NCBI GenBank assembly: GCA_027886865.1
Contig: JAPCJR010000001.1
Coordinates: 165,469-204,222, forward strand
Reading direction: 5' to 3'
DNA: 38,754 nt
DNA from: Nitrososphaerota archaeon
Lineage (GTDB): Archaea > Thermoproteota > Nitrososphaeria > Nitrososphaerales > UBA183
Below the pieces are notes generated by a model. The model was not told where the DNA came from, ran no database searches, and worked only from the letters and a program-made list of their open reading frames with translations. The position numbers and the translations under genes were made by a program. Below are positions 1-7,778 of this stretch, piece after piece. Within the stretch, counting starts at the first letter, position 1. Each line of letters begins with the position of its first letter.

Positions 1-344
1 GCGACTACGGTGTTGGTGCTGTCGGAAATGATGGAGATGGTGCCGGCCTGTGAATTAGCGACAAAGAGCTCGCCCCTGGTGGAGTCGTAGGCGACGCTGT
101 ATGAATAGCCGCCGTCATCCACCGTCGTCTGCCCGGAAGACTGGGAAGTCGCGGACTGCGACGACGTCGATAAGGAGGTTGAGGAGGTGAAGGTGGAGGT
201 CGTGGTGGTGGAGGCAGCGCTAGACCCGGCCGGGTAGTTGATTGCGTAGTAACTCATGGTCGTCGTAAGAGTGACAAGGATTACGATGACCGTTAGCGTC
301 GAACTGAGCGTGGCATCCGGTCTGGACTGGCGGCCGTTCGACAT
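1..344 (-). CDS. YVTN-type beta-propeller surface protein, N-terminal part (cut by window edge)
   Basis: Reading the minus strand from the ATG at 344 gives 114 codons open to the window edge, so the 3' part is missing. After a short basic N-terminus (MSNGRQSRPD) comes one hydrophobic segment, about residues 16-36 (TVIVILVTLTTTMSYYAINY), which can be a signal anchor. A Ser/Thr-rich linker of about 35 residues follows, and then a blade-like repeat (SVAYDSTRGELFVANSQAGT) typical of the YVTN/NHL beta-propellers of archaeal surface-layer proteins. The protein is probably exported and anchored by its N-terminus, with the propeller outside for protein or glycan contacts. Two small membrane proteins lie upstream on the same strand. 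The family assignment rests on only one to two blades. Confidence 0.75.
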   Translation of the reverse strand, partial: MSNGRQSRPDATLSSTLTVIVILVTLTTTMSYYAINYPAGSSAASTTTTSTFTSSTSLSTSSQSATSQSSGQTTVDDGGYSYSVAYDSTRGELFVANSQAGTISIISDSTNTVV

Positions 345-428
345 ATTTCGGTCTACTTTCGGCTCCGGAGTACACCCGTCCGGCAGGGTTTATGAGACTT
401 TGTCCGGCCGATTTCGGAACTGTCGAGA

Positions 429-668
429 CTACTCTTCCGTAGCAGGTTCGGCTTCGTCGAAGACGGGCAACTTCCCTTTGTGGCGAACAAAGAGGAACAC
501 CCAGAATATAGATAACGTGAAAGCGGACATCAAGAACGGCAGGACGTACGCCTTGAACAGGGTGATCGAAATCCCGCCGGCGCTGACGACGGTGACCAGG
601 AACAGCAGGCCCCCGGCCAAGACCGTAGCCAACATCGAAAGCAGGACTGTCTTGTGCTCGTTCGCCAA
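429..668 (-). CDS. Small two-helix membrane protein, 79 aa
   Basis: The start is TTG at 668. There are two clear membrane segments, about residues 8-33 (rich in L, V, A, G) and 40-61 (YVLPFLMSAFTLSIFWVFLF). A basic turn (RHKGK) and an acidic tail (DEAEPATEE) follow. An A/T-rich box on the minus strand at 691-700 lies 27 nt upstream of the TTG, the spacing of a leaderless archaeal promoter, which supports this start. I do not recognise the family. Its position between a 56-aa membrane protein and the YVTN propeller gene, all on the minus strand, suggests a small cell-envelope group. Confidence 0.7.
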   Translation of the reverse strand: MANEHKTVLLSMLATVLAGGLLFLVTVVSAGGISITLFKAYVLPFLMSAFTLSIFWVFLFVRHKGKLPVFDEAEPATEE

Positions 669-690
669 CTTTACAAACGGGTCGCTGGTC

Positions 691-700
691 GATTAAAAAA
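691..700 (-). promoter_or_regulatory. TATA-like box for the 79-aa membrane protein
   Basis: The minus-strand sequence TTTTTTAATC is centred 27 nt upstream of the TTG start at 668, as expected for a leaderless archaeal transcript. Confidence 0.5.
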
Positions 701-717
701 CGTTGCTCGTGAGAGCA

Positions 718-888
718 CTATTGGGTGTAGATCGCGTTTACCTGCTCTGTAGGCGATCGGCCTCTGACGACAAATCCTATCGCCAGGCCAACAATGAGGA
801 GGGCCGACGTGGCCTCGCAAGCCCAGCTCGGCACCACTGAGTTCGTCGCGACCCTCTTCCTGACGGGCAGAATCGTAGGTCGGTTCAT
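718..888 (-). CDS. Very small single-helix membrane protein, 56 aa
   Basis: ATG at 888, stop TAG at 718-720. The product begins MNRPTILPVRKRVATNSVVP, then has a Trp-Ala-Cys stretch and one hydrophobic segment of about 16 residues (ALLIVGLAIGFVV), then a polar tail ending NAIYTQ. The positive residues before the helix and the polar tail fit a single-pass membrane protein. A longer reading frame on the same strand (671-916) is rich in Arg, Pro and His, has no hydrophobic segment, and looks like a shadow of this gene. The next gene downstream on the strand is also a small membrane protein (429-668). The family is unknown. Confidence 0.55.
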   Translation of the reverse strand: MNRPTILPVRKRVATNSVVPSWACEATSALLIVGLAIGFVVRGRSPTEQVNAIYTQ

Positions 889-1041
889 TTGGCGTCTCCA
901 GAAAGAGATTATCCACTCTTAGAATGCACCCTTGCCGGCTCCTCGATTAGCGAAAAAGTGAGAATGACCCGTCGGCAGAGTAGATAGAGGGTGCTCCGGG
1001 ACAAGACAATTGATCTCGAAGGCTTCGGTCTGCTAGCAGAA

Positions 1042-1052
1042 GCTATATTATC
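1042..1052 (+). promoter_or_regulatory. TATA-like box for the 1076 aminotransferase
   Basis: GCTATATTATC is centred about 29 nt upstream of the TTG at 1076. It supports TTG as the real start. The nearer ATG at 1055 is in another frame and quickly reaches a stop. Confidence 0.55.
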
Positions 1053-1075
1053 GACATGCGGGATATCAAAACCGC

Positions 1076-2434
1076 TTGCAGTTAGAGAATTCAAAGGTCG
1101 ACCCCGAGCTCCTCGAGCACATGTTTCTTGACTTCATGCAGATGAAGGAGTTTGCCAAAGATCCCGTCATCATAAAGAGTGCCAGCGGGGTATGGTACGA
1201 GGACATCAACGGCAAGAAGTACCTAGACGGAATCTCAGGGATATTTACGGTAAACGTGGGACATGGTAATCGACGAGTTATCGACGCGATGAAGGCTCAA
1301 CTCGAGGAGATTACCTTTGCCCCTCCCCTTCATTCTACCAACCTTCGGGCCCTTGAGCTGACAAAACTTGTCTCTCAGCTCATGCCTGGGGATCTACACA
1401 CTCTGAAGTTCTTCAGTGGAGGCTCGGAGTCTACCGAAGCGGCGATGAAGCTGGCAAGGCAGTATCACAAGCAGACCGGGAATCCGGGGAAGTACAAGGT
1501 CATCTCCCGCTATGAATCCTACCACGGTGCCACGATGGGATCGCTTGCCGCTTCGGGCGTTTCGAAGAGAAAGACTCCCTTCGAGCCTTTTGGAACAGGG
1601 TACGTCCATGTCTTCCCGCCGACCTGCTATCGGTGTCCTTATGGCCTCCAGTATCCTGAATGTGGTGTTCTCTGCGCGACAATAATTGAGAAGGTGGTCA
1701 AGCAGGAGGATCCGTCTACCGTTTCGGCAATAATCGTGGAACCGATTGGTAACACCGGGGGAGTCGTCACTCCTCCGCTTGAATACTTCAAAATCATCAG
1801 AGAGATATGCGATAAATACAATATACTTCTCATCCATGACGAAATAATCACTGGGTTCGGTAGGACCGGCGAAATGTTCGCGTCTCAGACGTTCAAGACA
1901 ACGCCCGATATCATCTGCATGGGTAAGGGGATGTCAAGCGGCTATGCCCCAGTCGGGGCGATCGCGATAAGCGACCGGATAGCTCAGGCGTTCTACGGGA
2001 GAGGCGATGAAAACAAGCAGTTCAATCATGGTCATACCTTCGGGGCCAACCCCCTGTCTGCTGCGGCGGCGATTGCGAGCGTAAGCGAGATCAAGGACCG
2101 TAACCTTCCGGAGAAGGGAAAGAAGGCCGGAGAGAGGGTGTGGCGCAGGCTTGAGGAGATGAAGAGCCTTGGGATAGTGGGAGATATACGCGGCAAAGGG
2201 CTTTTCATTGGAGTGGAGTTCGTCAAGAACCCCGGTACGAAGGAACAGTTCGCGGACGGCCTTAATCTGGGTCTTAAGATAGGGAAGATTGCCCTCAAGA
2301 AAGGCCTGTTTCTCAGGAGCGATCCTCACTGGATTGCGTTCGCGCCTCCCCTAATCATCTCCGATGACGAAGTCGATACCATGATGGACATCTTCTCCGA
2401 GTCGACGAAAGAGGCTCTCGCGACAGTGCGGTAA
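1076..2434 (+). CDS. Class III PLP-dependent aminotransferase
   Basis: The 452-aa length is normal for fold-type I class III aminotransferases, which move an amino group from an omega-amino or alpha-amino donor to a keto acid. Visible motifs are the phosphate-binding SGGSES (about 115-120), the YHG region, the cofactor Asp in HDEIITGFGRTG (about 258-269), the Schiff-base lysine K284 in MGKGMSSGY, and GHTFGANPLS near 325. An insertion TCYRCPYGLQYPECGVLC (about 182-199) holds four cysteines and is shared with the second class III enzyme at 28499. The start is TTG at 1076, supported by the TATA box at 1042. The alcohol dehydrogenase gene starts 21 nt after the stop, suggesting one transcript in which the amine is removed and a carbonyl or alcohol product is processed. 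The substrate cannot be read from the sequence. Confidence 0.92.
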   Translation: MQLENSKVDPELLEHMFLDFMQMKEFAKDPVIIKSASGVWYEDINGKKYLDGISGIFTVNVGHGNRRVIDAMKAQLEEITFAPPLHSTNLRALELTKLVSQLMPGDLHTLKFFSGGSESTEAAMKLARQYHKQTGNPGKYKVISRYESYHGATMGSLAASGVSKRKTPFEPFGTGYVHVFPPTCYRCPYGLQYPECGVLCATIIEKVVKQEDPSTVSAIIVEPIGNTGGVVTPPLEYFKIIREICDKYNILLIHDEIITGFGRTGEMFASQTFKTTPDIICMGKGMSSGYAPVGAIAISDRIAQAFYGRGDENKQFNHGHTFGANPLSAAAAIASVSEIKDRNLPEKGKKAGERVWRRLEEMKSLGIVGDIRGKGLFIGVEFVKNPGTKEQFADGLNLGLKIGKIALKKGLFLRSDPHWIAFAPPLIISDDEVDTMMDIFSESTKEALATVR

Positions 2435-2455
2435 TCACTCTAGCGGGGTCTCTCA

Positions 2456-3478
2456 TTGAAAGCGGTAGTCAAGCAGGCTAGAGGCGACGGGTTCGTCGAA
2501 CTGTGCGAAGTTCCAGAACCGGAGGTGGAAGAAGGGGGAGTCATATTGCGAGTTGGGGCCGCCGGCATTTGTGGCAGCGATATCCAGATATTGCACGATC
2601 GCTTCCAAGGCTACATTGTGCCAGTCACACTGGGACACGAATTTGCTGGGACTATTGATACGGTGGGCAAAGGTGTTTCGAACCTGGTGCCGGGAGACAA
2701 AGTCGTCTCCGAGACGCACGCAATCATATGCAATGAATGCATTTACTGCCGGACAGGTATCTACAACCTCTGTCCCGAGAGGAGGGGTTTCGGTTATGGA
2801 GTGAACGGGGCATTCGCCAAACTCGTTCGGGTTCGGGAGGCTATAATTCACAGATTGCCTGAAGAAATCTCGGTCAGAGAGGCTGCGTTACTCGAACCTC
2901 TCTCTGTCGCACTCAACGCGCTAACTCGAAATTCGCGGATCTCTCCTGGCGAGTCGGTTCTGGTCATTGGTCCGGGTCCCATAGGGTTGTTCTGTCTTCA
3001 GGTCGCGAAGCTATCGGGTGGTCGAGTTACCATTGTGGGAACTGAGAGGAGCAGGCCACGCCTGGAACTTGCTTCGCGGCTGGCGGCGGTAAGAACTCTG
3101 TATGACCATGAACTACGCCAGGGAGTCGAGGATGGCACTCTGCGTAATTCATTCGACGTCACCGTCGTCGCTGCCGGCAACGCCGCGTCTTTCGAGTTAG
3201 GCCTTAGAGCGACGCGTGTTGCAGGTAGACTTGTTTACGTGGGTGAGACCACGGAGAATGGCTCGTTCCCACTGTCTCTCATTGAGAGAAAGAACATCAC
3301 GGTTCACGGCTCTTTCAGTCACAACTGGCCGGTATGGGAGAACGCGATCTCGCTGGTGCAGACAGGCTCGATTGACTTGCGCTCGCTCATAACCCATGAA
3401 TTCGACCTCGCGAACTGGAGAAGTGCGTTCGAGACAGCCGAGAGCAGAAAGGGCGCGAAGATTCTTCTAAAACCGTAA
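2456..3478 (+). CDS. Zinc-dependent medium-chain alcohol/polyol dehydrogenase
   Basis: This is a 340-aa MDR enzyme of the sorbitol/threonine dehydrogenase type. Catalytic zinc ligands are visible as C39-G-S-D and the GHEFAG His-Glu pair (about 62-67), with the Glu in LLEPLSVAL (about 146-154). The structural zinc site has its four cysteines in ICNECIYCRTGIYNLC (about 90-105). The nucleotide-binding turn is VIGPGPIGLF near 172-181. The likely reaction is NAD(P)-dependent oxidation of a secondary alcohol, amino alcohol or polyol. The start is TTG at 2456, 21 nt after the aminotransferase stop and without its own TATA box, so it is probably co-transcribed. A T-run at 3509-3514 follows the gene. 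Confidence 0.92.
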   Translation: MKAVVKQARGDGFVELCEVPEPEVEEGGVILRVGAAGICGSDIQILHDRFQGYIVPVTLGHEFAGTIDTVGKGVSNLVPGDKVVSETHAIICNECIYCRTGIYNLCPERRGFGYGVNGAFAKLVRVREAIIHRLPEEISVREAALLEPLSVALNALTRNSRISPGESVLVIGPGPIGLFCLQVAKLSGGRVTIVGTERSRPRLELASRLAAVRTLYDHELRQGVEDGTLRNSFDVTVVAAGNAASFELGLRATRVAGRLVYVGETTENGSFPLSLIERKNITVHGSFSHNWPVWENAISLVQTGSIDLRSLITHEFDLANWRSAFETAESRKGAKILLKP

Positions 3479-3508
3479 TGAACGGGATATCTGCCCGAAG
3501 TGCAGCCA

Positions 3509-3514
3509 TTTTTT
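3509..3514 (+). terminator. T-run after the aminotransferase-dehydrogenase pair
   Basis: Six T residues lie about 30 nt downstream of the dehydrogenase stop in a 55-bp convergent intergenic gap. Archaeal transcription commonly ends at such runs. No hairpin is needed or seen. Confidence 0.4.
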
Positions 3515-3533
3515 GACCTCAAGTGATATTGAG

Positions 3534-4859
3534 TCAGTATCTCAGGCTATACTGGGAGATTGCGAGTTCTGCCAGTCCAACCTTCTCGAGTGAGACAAGC
3601 GGCGCTTGGATTGAGACTTGGACCATCCCGGGCAACCGTGCAATCTCGATGGCACCGGCAATCGTCACCCTGTTTCTGACCTCCTCAATCGTCATCCCCA
3701 GAAGTTTCGCGGTCCTGAGAAATCCATCCTGGGCGGCGTCGTTGATGTTGACTCCCGAGCCGAATACCTGAAGGGGGGCGACGGGTTCAGGGTCAATCCC
3801 GAATTGCTTCGAAAGTCTCCGGACACTGTCCCATTCGTCTCTCCTCCAGGGCTTGGCTAATGGTGGAAGGTCTTGCTCAAGGGGAAAGAGCAGTGGTCCG
3901 TCAAGTCTGAGTCGTTTGATGACGGAGACCCCAATCGTGCTTTCGGTGCTGACATCAGTCGTATGACCGGCCACCTCGCCGTCCCCCTCCATGGCATGCC
4001 CATCGCCGGCGTAGACTCCGGCGCCCTTCACCTTGACTGGGGCTATGAGCACCGCACCCTCTTTGATTGAATCACAATCCGTATGTCCGTCCGTCAGTTG
4101 TGACTTCCATTCTTCCTTGTTGAGCTTGTATTGGTGGGGGGCGTCAATAAGGTAGTAGCCGAAGTCCTTCGCGTTATGTGAGTCTGGGGTGTCTATCGCA
4201 GGGACGGTTCCTAGTTGTCCCAGGAACGGGTATATCCTTGCGGGAACTCCTACTATATCGGCCTGTCCGAAAATCAGGATTGGGACCTGTTTTGAGTTCT
4301 TCGGAAGAGCGTGCCACTCCCACGCCTTTTTGGCTATTTTTTCAGCCGCCTTCTTGTCGACGGTTACCCCAACACCGGTCTTGTGGTCGAACACCATCGT
4401 GTAACCGTTGACCATCCTGAATGGTGATATGGGAGTTCCGCACTTCTTGCATCGGATCGCCTCCTGGCCTATTCCTTCTACCACAAAATCCGGCCAGAGT
4501 TCCTGACAGAAAGGACACTGCTTAGCCACATACGGGTCTCCGATGAAGCACCCCTCCCTTGACTCATCCACGCCCACGCTCGCAGCTTTTGAGAGAATCT
4601 TGATTTTCTCTACCCTTAACGCGACCGCATCCCCAACTTCAGCCCCCTCTATCGCCACCGGCGTGCAGACCTCGTGGCCGCCACGTATGGTCGGAGTTAT
4701 CATCGGGCCCCAGCATCCCGGTGCCGTCTCGAAGACAATCTTTCCACCATCGGCAAGTGGTCCGAGCATCTTGCTGCTTGGTCCGATGACTCCATTGGTG
4801 AAGGTGTTATTGTGGACCAGCTTCGCTGGCCTCGAACGCCGGACGGTCCCCGTTTTCAT
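3534..4859 (-). CDS. Acetamidase/formamidase family amide hydrolase with zinc-ribbon insertion
   Basis: The 441-aa protein carries the hallmark family stretch GDGHAMEGDGEVAGH (about 295-309) and the N-terminal sheet typical of FmdA/AmdA enzymes, which hydrolyse short-chain amides such as formamide or acetamide to ammonia and the acid. An inserted CPFC-x18-CKKC unit (about 113-138) looks like a zinc ribbon, and the catalytic-core motifs lie after it. The ATG at 4859 has a TATA box (ATAAATA) 26 nt upstream, so the transcript is probably leaderless. The gene converges on the aminotransferase-dehydrogenase pair. It fits a nitrogen-scavenging region with HyuAB and the carbamoyl hydrolase. Amide specificity is not provable from sequence. 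Confidence 0.88.
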   Translation of the reverse strand: MKTGTVRRSRPAKLVHNNTFTNGVIGPSSKMLGPLADGGKIVFETAPGCWGPMITPTIRGGHEVCTPVAIEGAEVGDAVALRVEKIKILSKAASVGVDESREGCFIGDPYVAKQCPFCQELWPDFVVEGIGQEAIRCKKCGTPISPFRMVNGYTMVFDHKTGVGVTVDKKAAEKIAKKAWEWHALPKNSKQVPILIFGQADIVGVPARIYPFLGQLGTVPAIDTPDSHNAKDFGYYLIDAPHQYKLNKEEWKSQLTDGHTDCDSIKEGAVLIAPVKVKGAGVYAGDGHAMEGDGEVAGHTTDVSTESTIGVSVIKRLRLDGPLLFPLEQDLPPLAKPWRRDEWDSVRRLSKQFGIDPEPVAPLQVFGSGVNINDAAQDGFLRTAKLLGMTIEEVRNRVTIAGAIEIARLPGMVQVSIQAPLVSLEKVGLAELAISQYSLRY

Positions 4860-4878
4860 ATGAAAAAATGAGGCTTAG

Positions 4879-4890
4879 CTTATTTATCTA
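4879..4890 (-). promoter_or_regulatory. TATA box for the acetamidase/formamidase gene
   Basis: The minus-strand box GATAAATAAGCT is centred 26 nt upstream of the ATG at 4859, a strong leaderless archaeal promoter. Confidence 0.6.
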
Positions 4891-4920
4891 TTTGCTGCGC
4901 CACGTGAAATCTCTGCATCG

Positions 4921-5112
4921 CTACGATGTGCTAACGATTGTCAGTCCAAGCATGAATGACATCCTGCTCAGATGCCACCCCGCGTCGTCGATTGGGGCGC
5001 CAGTAAGTGGTACGACATCAATGTCTGGGCCGACTGGATATGAGTATTCCGTTCTGATCGGGCGTTCGTCTTTCTTGGAGATGGTCTGCCGACCTCTTCC
5101 GGTCGCCTCTAG
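4921..5112 (-). other. Protein-like open frame without a normal start (possible gene remnant)
   Basis: The divergent gap 4860-5206 holds no confident gene. On the minus strand one frame is open for 63 codons between an in-frame TAA (5113-5115) and a TAG (4921-4923). It encodes protein-like sequence such as TEYSYPVGPDIDVVPLTGAP followed by IDDAGWHLSRMSFML. There is no ATG, GTG or TTG near the beginning, only an internal ATG near the end. It could be the tail of a decayed gene or chance. I recognise no family. Confidence 0.25.
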
Positions 5113-5206
5113 TTAACCGCTGGGAATCGATGCTGATTTCAGGAAGATTGCAGGTGCGATTCACGCTATCCATAAATGGGATATCCCGCATTGTTCATGC
5201 GTTAAC

Positions 5207-5968
5207 ATGAGACTTGCAGATAAGGTAGCTATAGTCACGGGCGGAGGATACGGAATAGGGAGGGGCGCTAGCCTTCTCTTTGCATCTGAAGGAGCGAAGA
5301 CGGTCGTGGTGGACTGGAATGAAAAGACAGGAGCCGAGACGATGGCACAGATGGATGGCCTCGGCGAAGGGATGTTCATCAAAGCAGACGTTTCACAACT
5401 TAAGGACATCGAGAGCGCAGTCTCCCTGACGGTACAGAAATTCGGTAAGGTGGACATATTGTTCAATAACGCCGGGGTCAACTGTTTCAAGTCCACCCTT
5501 CAGACAGAGGAGAGCGACTGGCAGCGCTTGGTTGACATCAACCTGAAAGGGGCGTTTTTCTTCGCGAAATCTGTGGCGAAGACGATGATGGAACGCGGGG
5601 GAGGGACGATTCTGTTCACCTCATCAATCAGCGGCGTCAGCGGCGAAGATGATCAGGTGGCATATTCGGCAACGAAGGGCGGTATCATCGCCCTCGTGAC
5701 CGCGATGGCGAAAGACTTGGGTCGATACAAGATCCGTGTGAACTGCCTACTGCCGGGCCCGATCGACACGCAGCAGTTCAGAGATTGGATGAGTTCCAAG
5801 GCGGACCAAGGCCAGGGACTAGGGGAAGCCGTCGACAGCACGATCCTCAAGAGGATCGGCATGCCCGTCGATGTGGCCAAGGCTGCACTCTTCCTCGTTT
5901 CGGACGATGCGTCCTGGATTACAGGGATCGCTATGCCCGTCGACGGCGGATATCTGGTCAGACATTGA
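5207..5968 (+). CDS. Short-chain dehydrogenase/reductase (SDR), classical type
   Basis: This is a 253-aa SDR. The nucleotide-binding VTGGGYGIGRG is at about residues 10-20, FNNAGVN at about 86-92, the catalytic Ser in FTSSISG (about 140) and the YSATKGG catalytic Tyr-Lys pair at about 153-159. The C-terminal GIAMPVDGGY is the usual SDR ending. It reduces or oxidises a carbonyl or alcohol with NAD(P)H. The ATG at 5207 gives normal length. It converges on the APC permease, from which it is separated by 24 nt. A second SDR lies at 9283-10044 with different flanking genes. Substrate unknown. Confidence 0.92.
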   Translation: MRLADKVAIVTGGGYGIGRGASLLFASEGAKTVVVDWNEKTGAETMAQMDGLGEGMFIKADVSQLKDIESAVSLTVQKFGKVDILFNNAGVNCFKSTLQTEESDWQRLVDINLKGAFFFAKSVAKTMMERGGGTILFTSSISGVSGEDDQVAYSATKGGIIALVTAMAKDLGRYKIRVNCLLPGPIDTQQFRDWMSSKADQGQGLGEAVDSTILKRIGMPVDVAKAALFLVSDDASWITGIAMPVDGGYLVRH

Positions 5969-5992
5969 CCGGCCCGCCGCAGGAAATGGGAG

Positions 5993-7591
5993 CTACTCCG
6001 GAGGGATTTCCTTGAAGACCACGGAGATGTCCAAGCCGTGTCTCTTGTGATAAGCCTTCATGCCGAAATAGGACACGAGGCCCAATATGAACGAACCTAC
6101 CACGGTGGCGACCGTTATCGTTCCAAGGGGACCTCCTACGGCAGGATTGTCCAGGGCAGCCGCAAGCAGAATCCCGATGAAGATCACGCTGTAAAGGCCG
6201 GTAATCGCGATCATCGGTACAGTTCCCAGCTTTCTTCGCGCAATTGCAGGAGCGGAGGCGAATAGATCCTTCCTTCTCCAGACGAGGAAGACACCTGAGA
6301 AGCCATCGAGGAGAATTGCTGGAAGGAACAGGTAGGTGAGATTCACGGCGCCCAAGTATGCTGGTTCGATGATGTAGAAGATCAGCGCGATTTCGGAGAT
6401 CACTGCGATCACCACGATAGCCAGTAACGGACTGTGGAATCTATCGCTAACCCTACCGAGCTGTGACGGGAAGACACGGTCGAAGGACCAAGCCAGGAAG
6501 TGGCGGGAGCTGACGAAGATGAAGTTTGTCGCTATGAGGTACGCCCATCCGATTATGCCGAGCATGATGAGCACGTTGAGGTAGAGATTGCTGTTGACTA
6601 TGACGAGGAGGGTGTTCAGGTAGGGAGGAACACTCAGCAGATAGTTCGACCCGCCAAGCCCGTAAAGATAGGATATGCTCTGTACGAAGGAGCTTCCAAA
6701 TGCCCTCTCGGCTAAGAACGCCACCAGGGCGAACAACCCGGCCCCGTAGATTATCGATCCCACGATAGCGGCGACCATGGTACGGCTCACACGTTTCATC
6801 TCCCCAGAATAGTAGGTCGAGCTCTGATATCCGTTCAACGAGAACCAACTGAGTGGCAAAGATAGCAGCGTCGGAATTATAAGGTTCTGAGGGACGATTC
6901 GGCCCGCGGCGGTCGCCGCCGAGATGGTAGACTGGTAGGCATTGGCACCCGCATAGTTGTTGAAAGCAGTGGTGAACTGGCCCTGGGACACCACGAGCAG
7001 CATACCGACGAGGGTCAGAAATGCTAGCGTCCCCAAGATGAAGAAGACCCGGTTCGCTCTCAGGATGTTCTTGGTACCGGTTATGGCCACAATCGCGACG
7101 AATATTATCAGAAGCGACCCGGTTATGAAGCCGCTCGTAGTCGTTGAGAGCGACGAAGCAAGGCTCGCGAGGCCGGTGTTGTGAGTTACCGCCGCGTAAC
7201 TTGTGAGTGGCCCGGCGATCCCCACTGGCACTGCTATCGAGCCTATGTAGCCGAGATTGAAGATCATCGCGACGACGAAGATGAAACTCATTCCCAGACC
7301 CAGGGCAGGACTCACCATCCTGCTGAGTGAGACATAGCCGCCGCTCGCGCTCCTTGGAAGGACAGAACTAATCTGCAAATAGAAGTAACCGTGCACCGCC
7401 GCAAGCGCGCCCATCAGGAGGAACGAGCTGGCGACGCTCACACCGGGGAAGAGGCTCCACTCACCGGTGAAAATCACTATGAACGTCGGACCGACTATGA
7501 AGCCGAGGGAAAGGATAAGCGCGTCGAACGGGCCGATTTCCCGTATGAGTCCCGTCGCGTCACGCAGGAAGACGGATGCTGGCTTCGCCAA
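5993..7591 (-). CDS. APC-superfamily amino-acid permease
   Basis: About 532 aa with 12-13 hydrophobic segments. The first conserved APC stretch is ATGLIREIGPFDALILSLGF, with SASGGYVSLSRM further on, a pattern of cation-coupled amino-acid or polyamine carriers. I start it at the TTG at 7591 (TTGGCGAAG) rather than the in-frame TTG at 7609, because a TTTAAATAG box lies 28 nt upstream of 7591. The second APC permease in the window also begins TTGGCG. Both proteins end in EIPPE, so they are paralogues. The neighbouring aminotransferase, amidase and hydantoinase genes suggest uptake of amino acids or related compounds. Confidence 0.9.
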   Translation of the reverse strand: MAKPASVFLRDATGLIREIGPFDALILSLGFIVGPTFIVIFTGEWSLFPGVSVASSFLLMGALAAVHGYFYLQISSVLPRSASGGYVSLSRMVSPALGLGMSFIFVVAMIFNLGYIGSIAVPVGIAGPLTSYAAVTHNTGLASLASSLSTTTSGFITGSLLIIFVAIVAITGTKNILRANRVFFILGTLAFLTLVGMLLVVSQGQFTTAFNNYAGANAYQSTISAATAAGRIVPQNLIIPTLLSLPLSWFSLNGYQSSTYYSGEMKRVSRTMVAAIVGSIIYGAGLFALVAFLAERAFGSSFVQSISYLYGLGGSNYLLSVPPYLNTLLVIVNSNLYLNVLIMLGIIGWAYLIATNFIFVSSRHFLAWSFDRVFPSQLGRVSDRFHSPLLAIVVIAVISEIALIFYIIEPAYLGAVNLTYLFLPAILLDGFSGVFLVWRRKDLFASAPAIARRKLGTVPMIAITGLYSVIFIGILLAAALDNPAVGGPLGTITVATVVGSFILGLVSYFGMKAYHKRHGLDISVVFKEIPPE

Positions 7592-7611
7592 CCTTACAAA
7601 TAACAGCAAGA

Positions 7612-7627
7612 ATCTATTTAAACTTAT
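7612..7627 (-). promoter_or_regulatory. TATA box deciding the APC permease start
   Basis: The minus-strand TTTAAATAG is centred about 28 nt upstream of the TTG at 7591. With the alternative TTG at 7609 the box would be only about 10 nt away, so it decides the start. Confidence 0.6.
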
Positions 7628-7745
7628 AGGATATTGAACATTATTGCGCGTATGCGTTCACTTTGTGAAGTTTGACTAAGTCTCCACCGGAACCGACGCA
7701 ATCAGCTATTTTGTGAAAAGGTTGTGTCCGTCGCGTTGGCCATAG

Positions 7746-7755
7746 CTTAATTATC
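7746..7755 (+). promoter_or_regulatory. TATA box for the deacetylase-like gene
   Basis: CTTAATTATC is centred 29 nt upstream of the ATG at 7779. Confidence 0.5.
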
Positions 7756-7778
7756 ACACCAACCTCCGCTTTTCCGTC

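Noticed and set aside
671..916. 81-codon minus frame
   Set aside because: Rich in Arg, Pro and His with no hydrophobic segment. It is a shadow of the 56-aa membrane-protein frame in the same place.
4868..5116. 82-codon + frame in the acetamidase-SDR gap
   Set aside because: Begins inside the acetamidase promoter and has mixed, non-family composition. No TATA box is found at the right distance.
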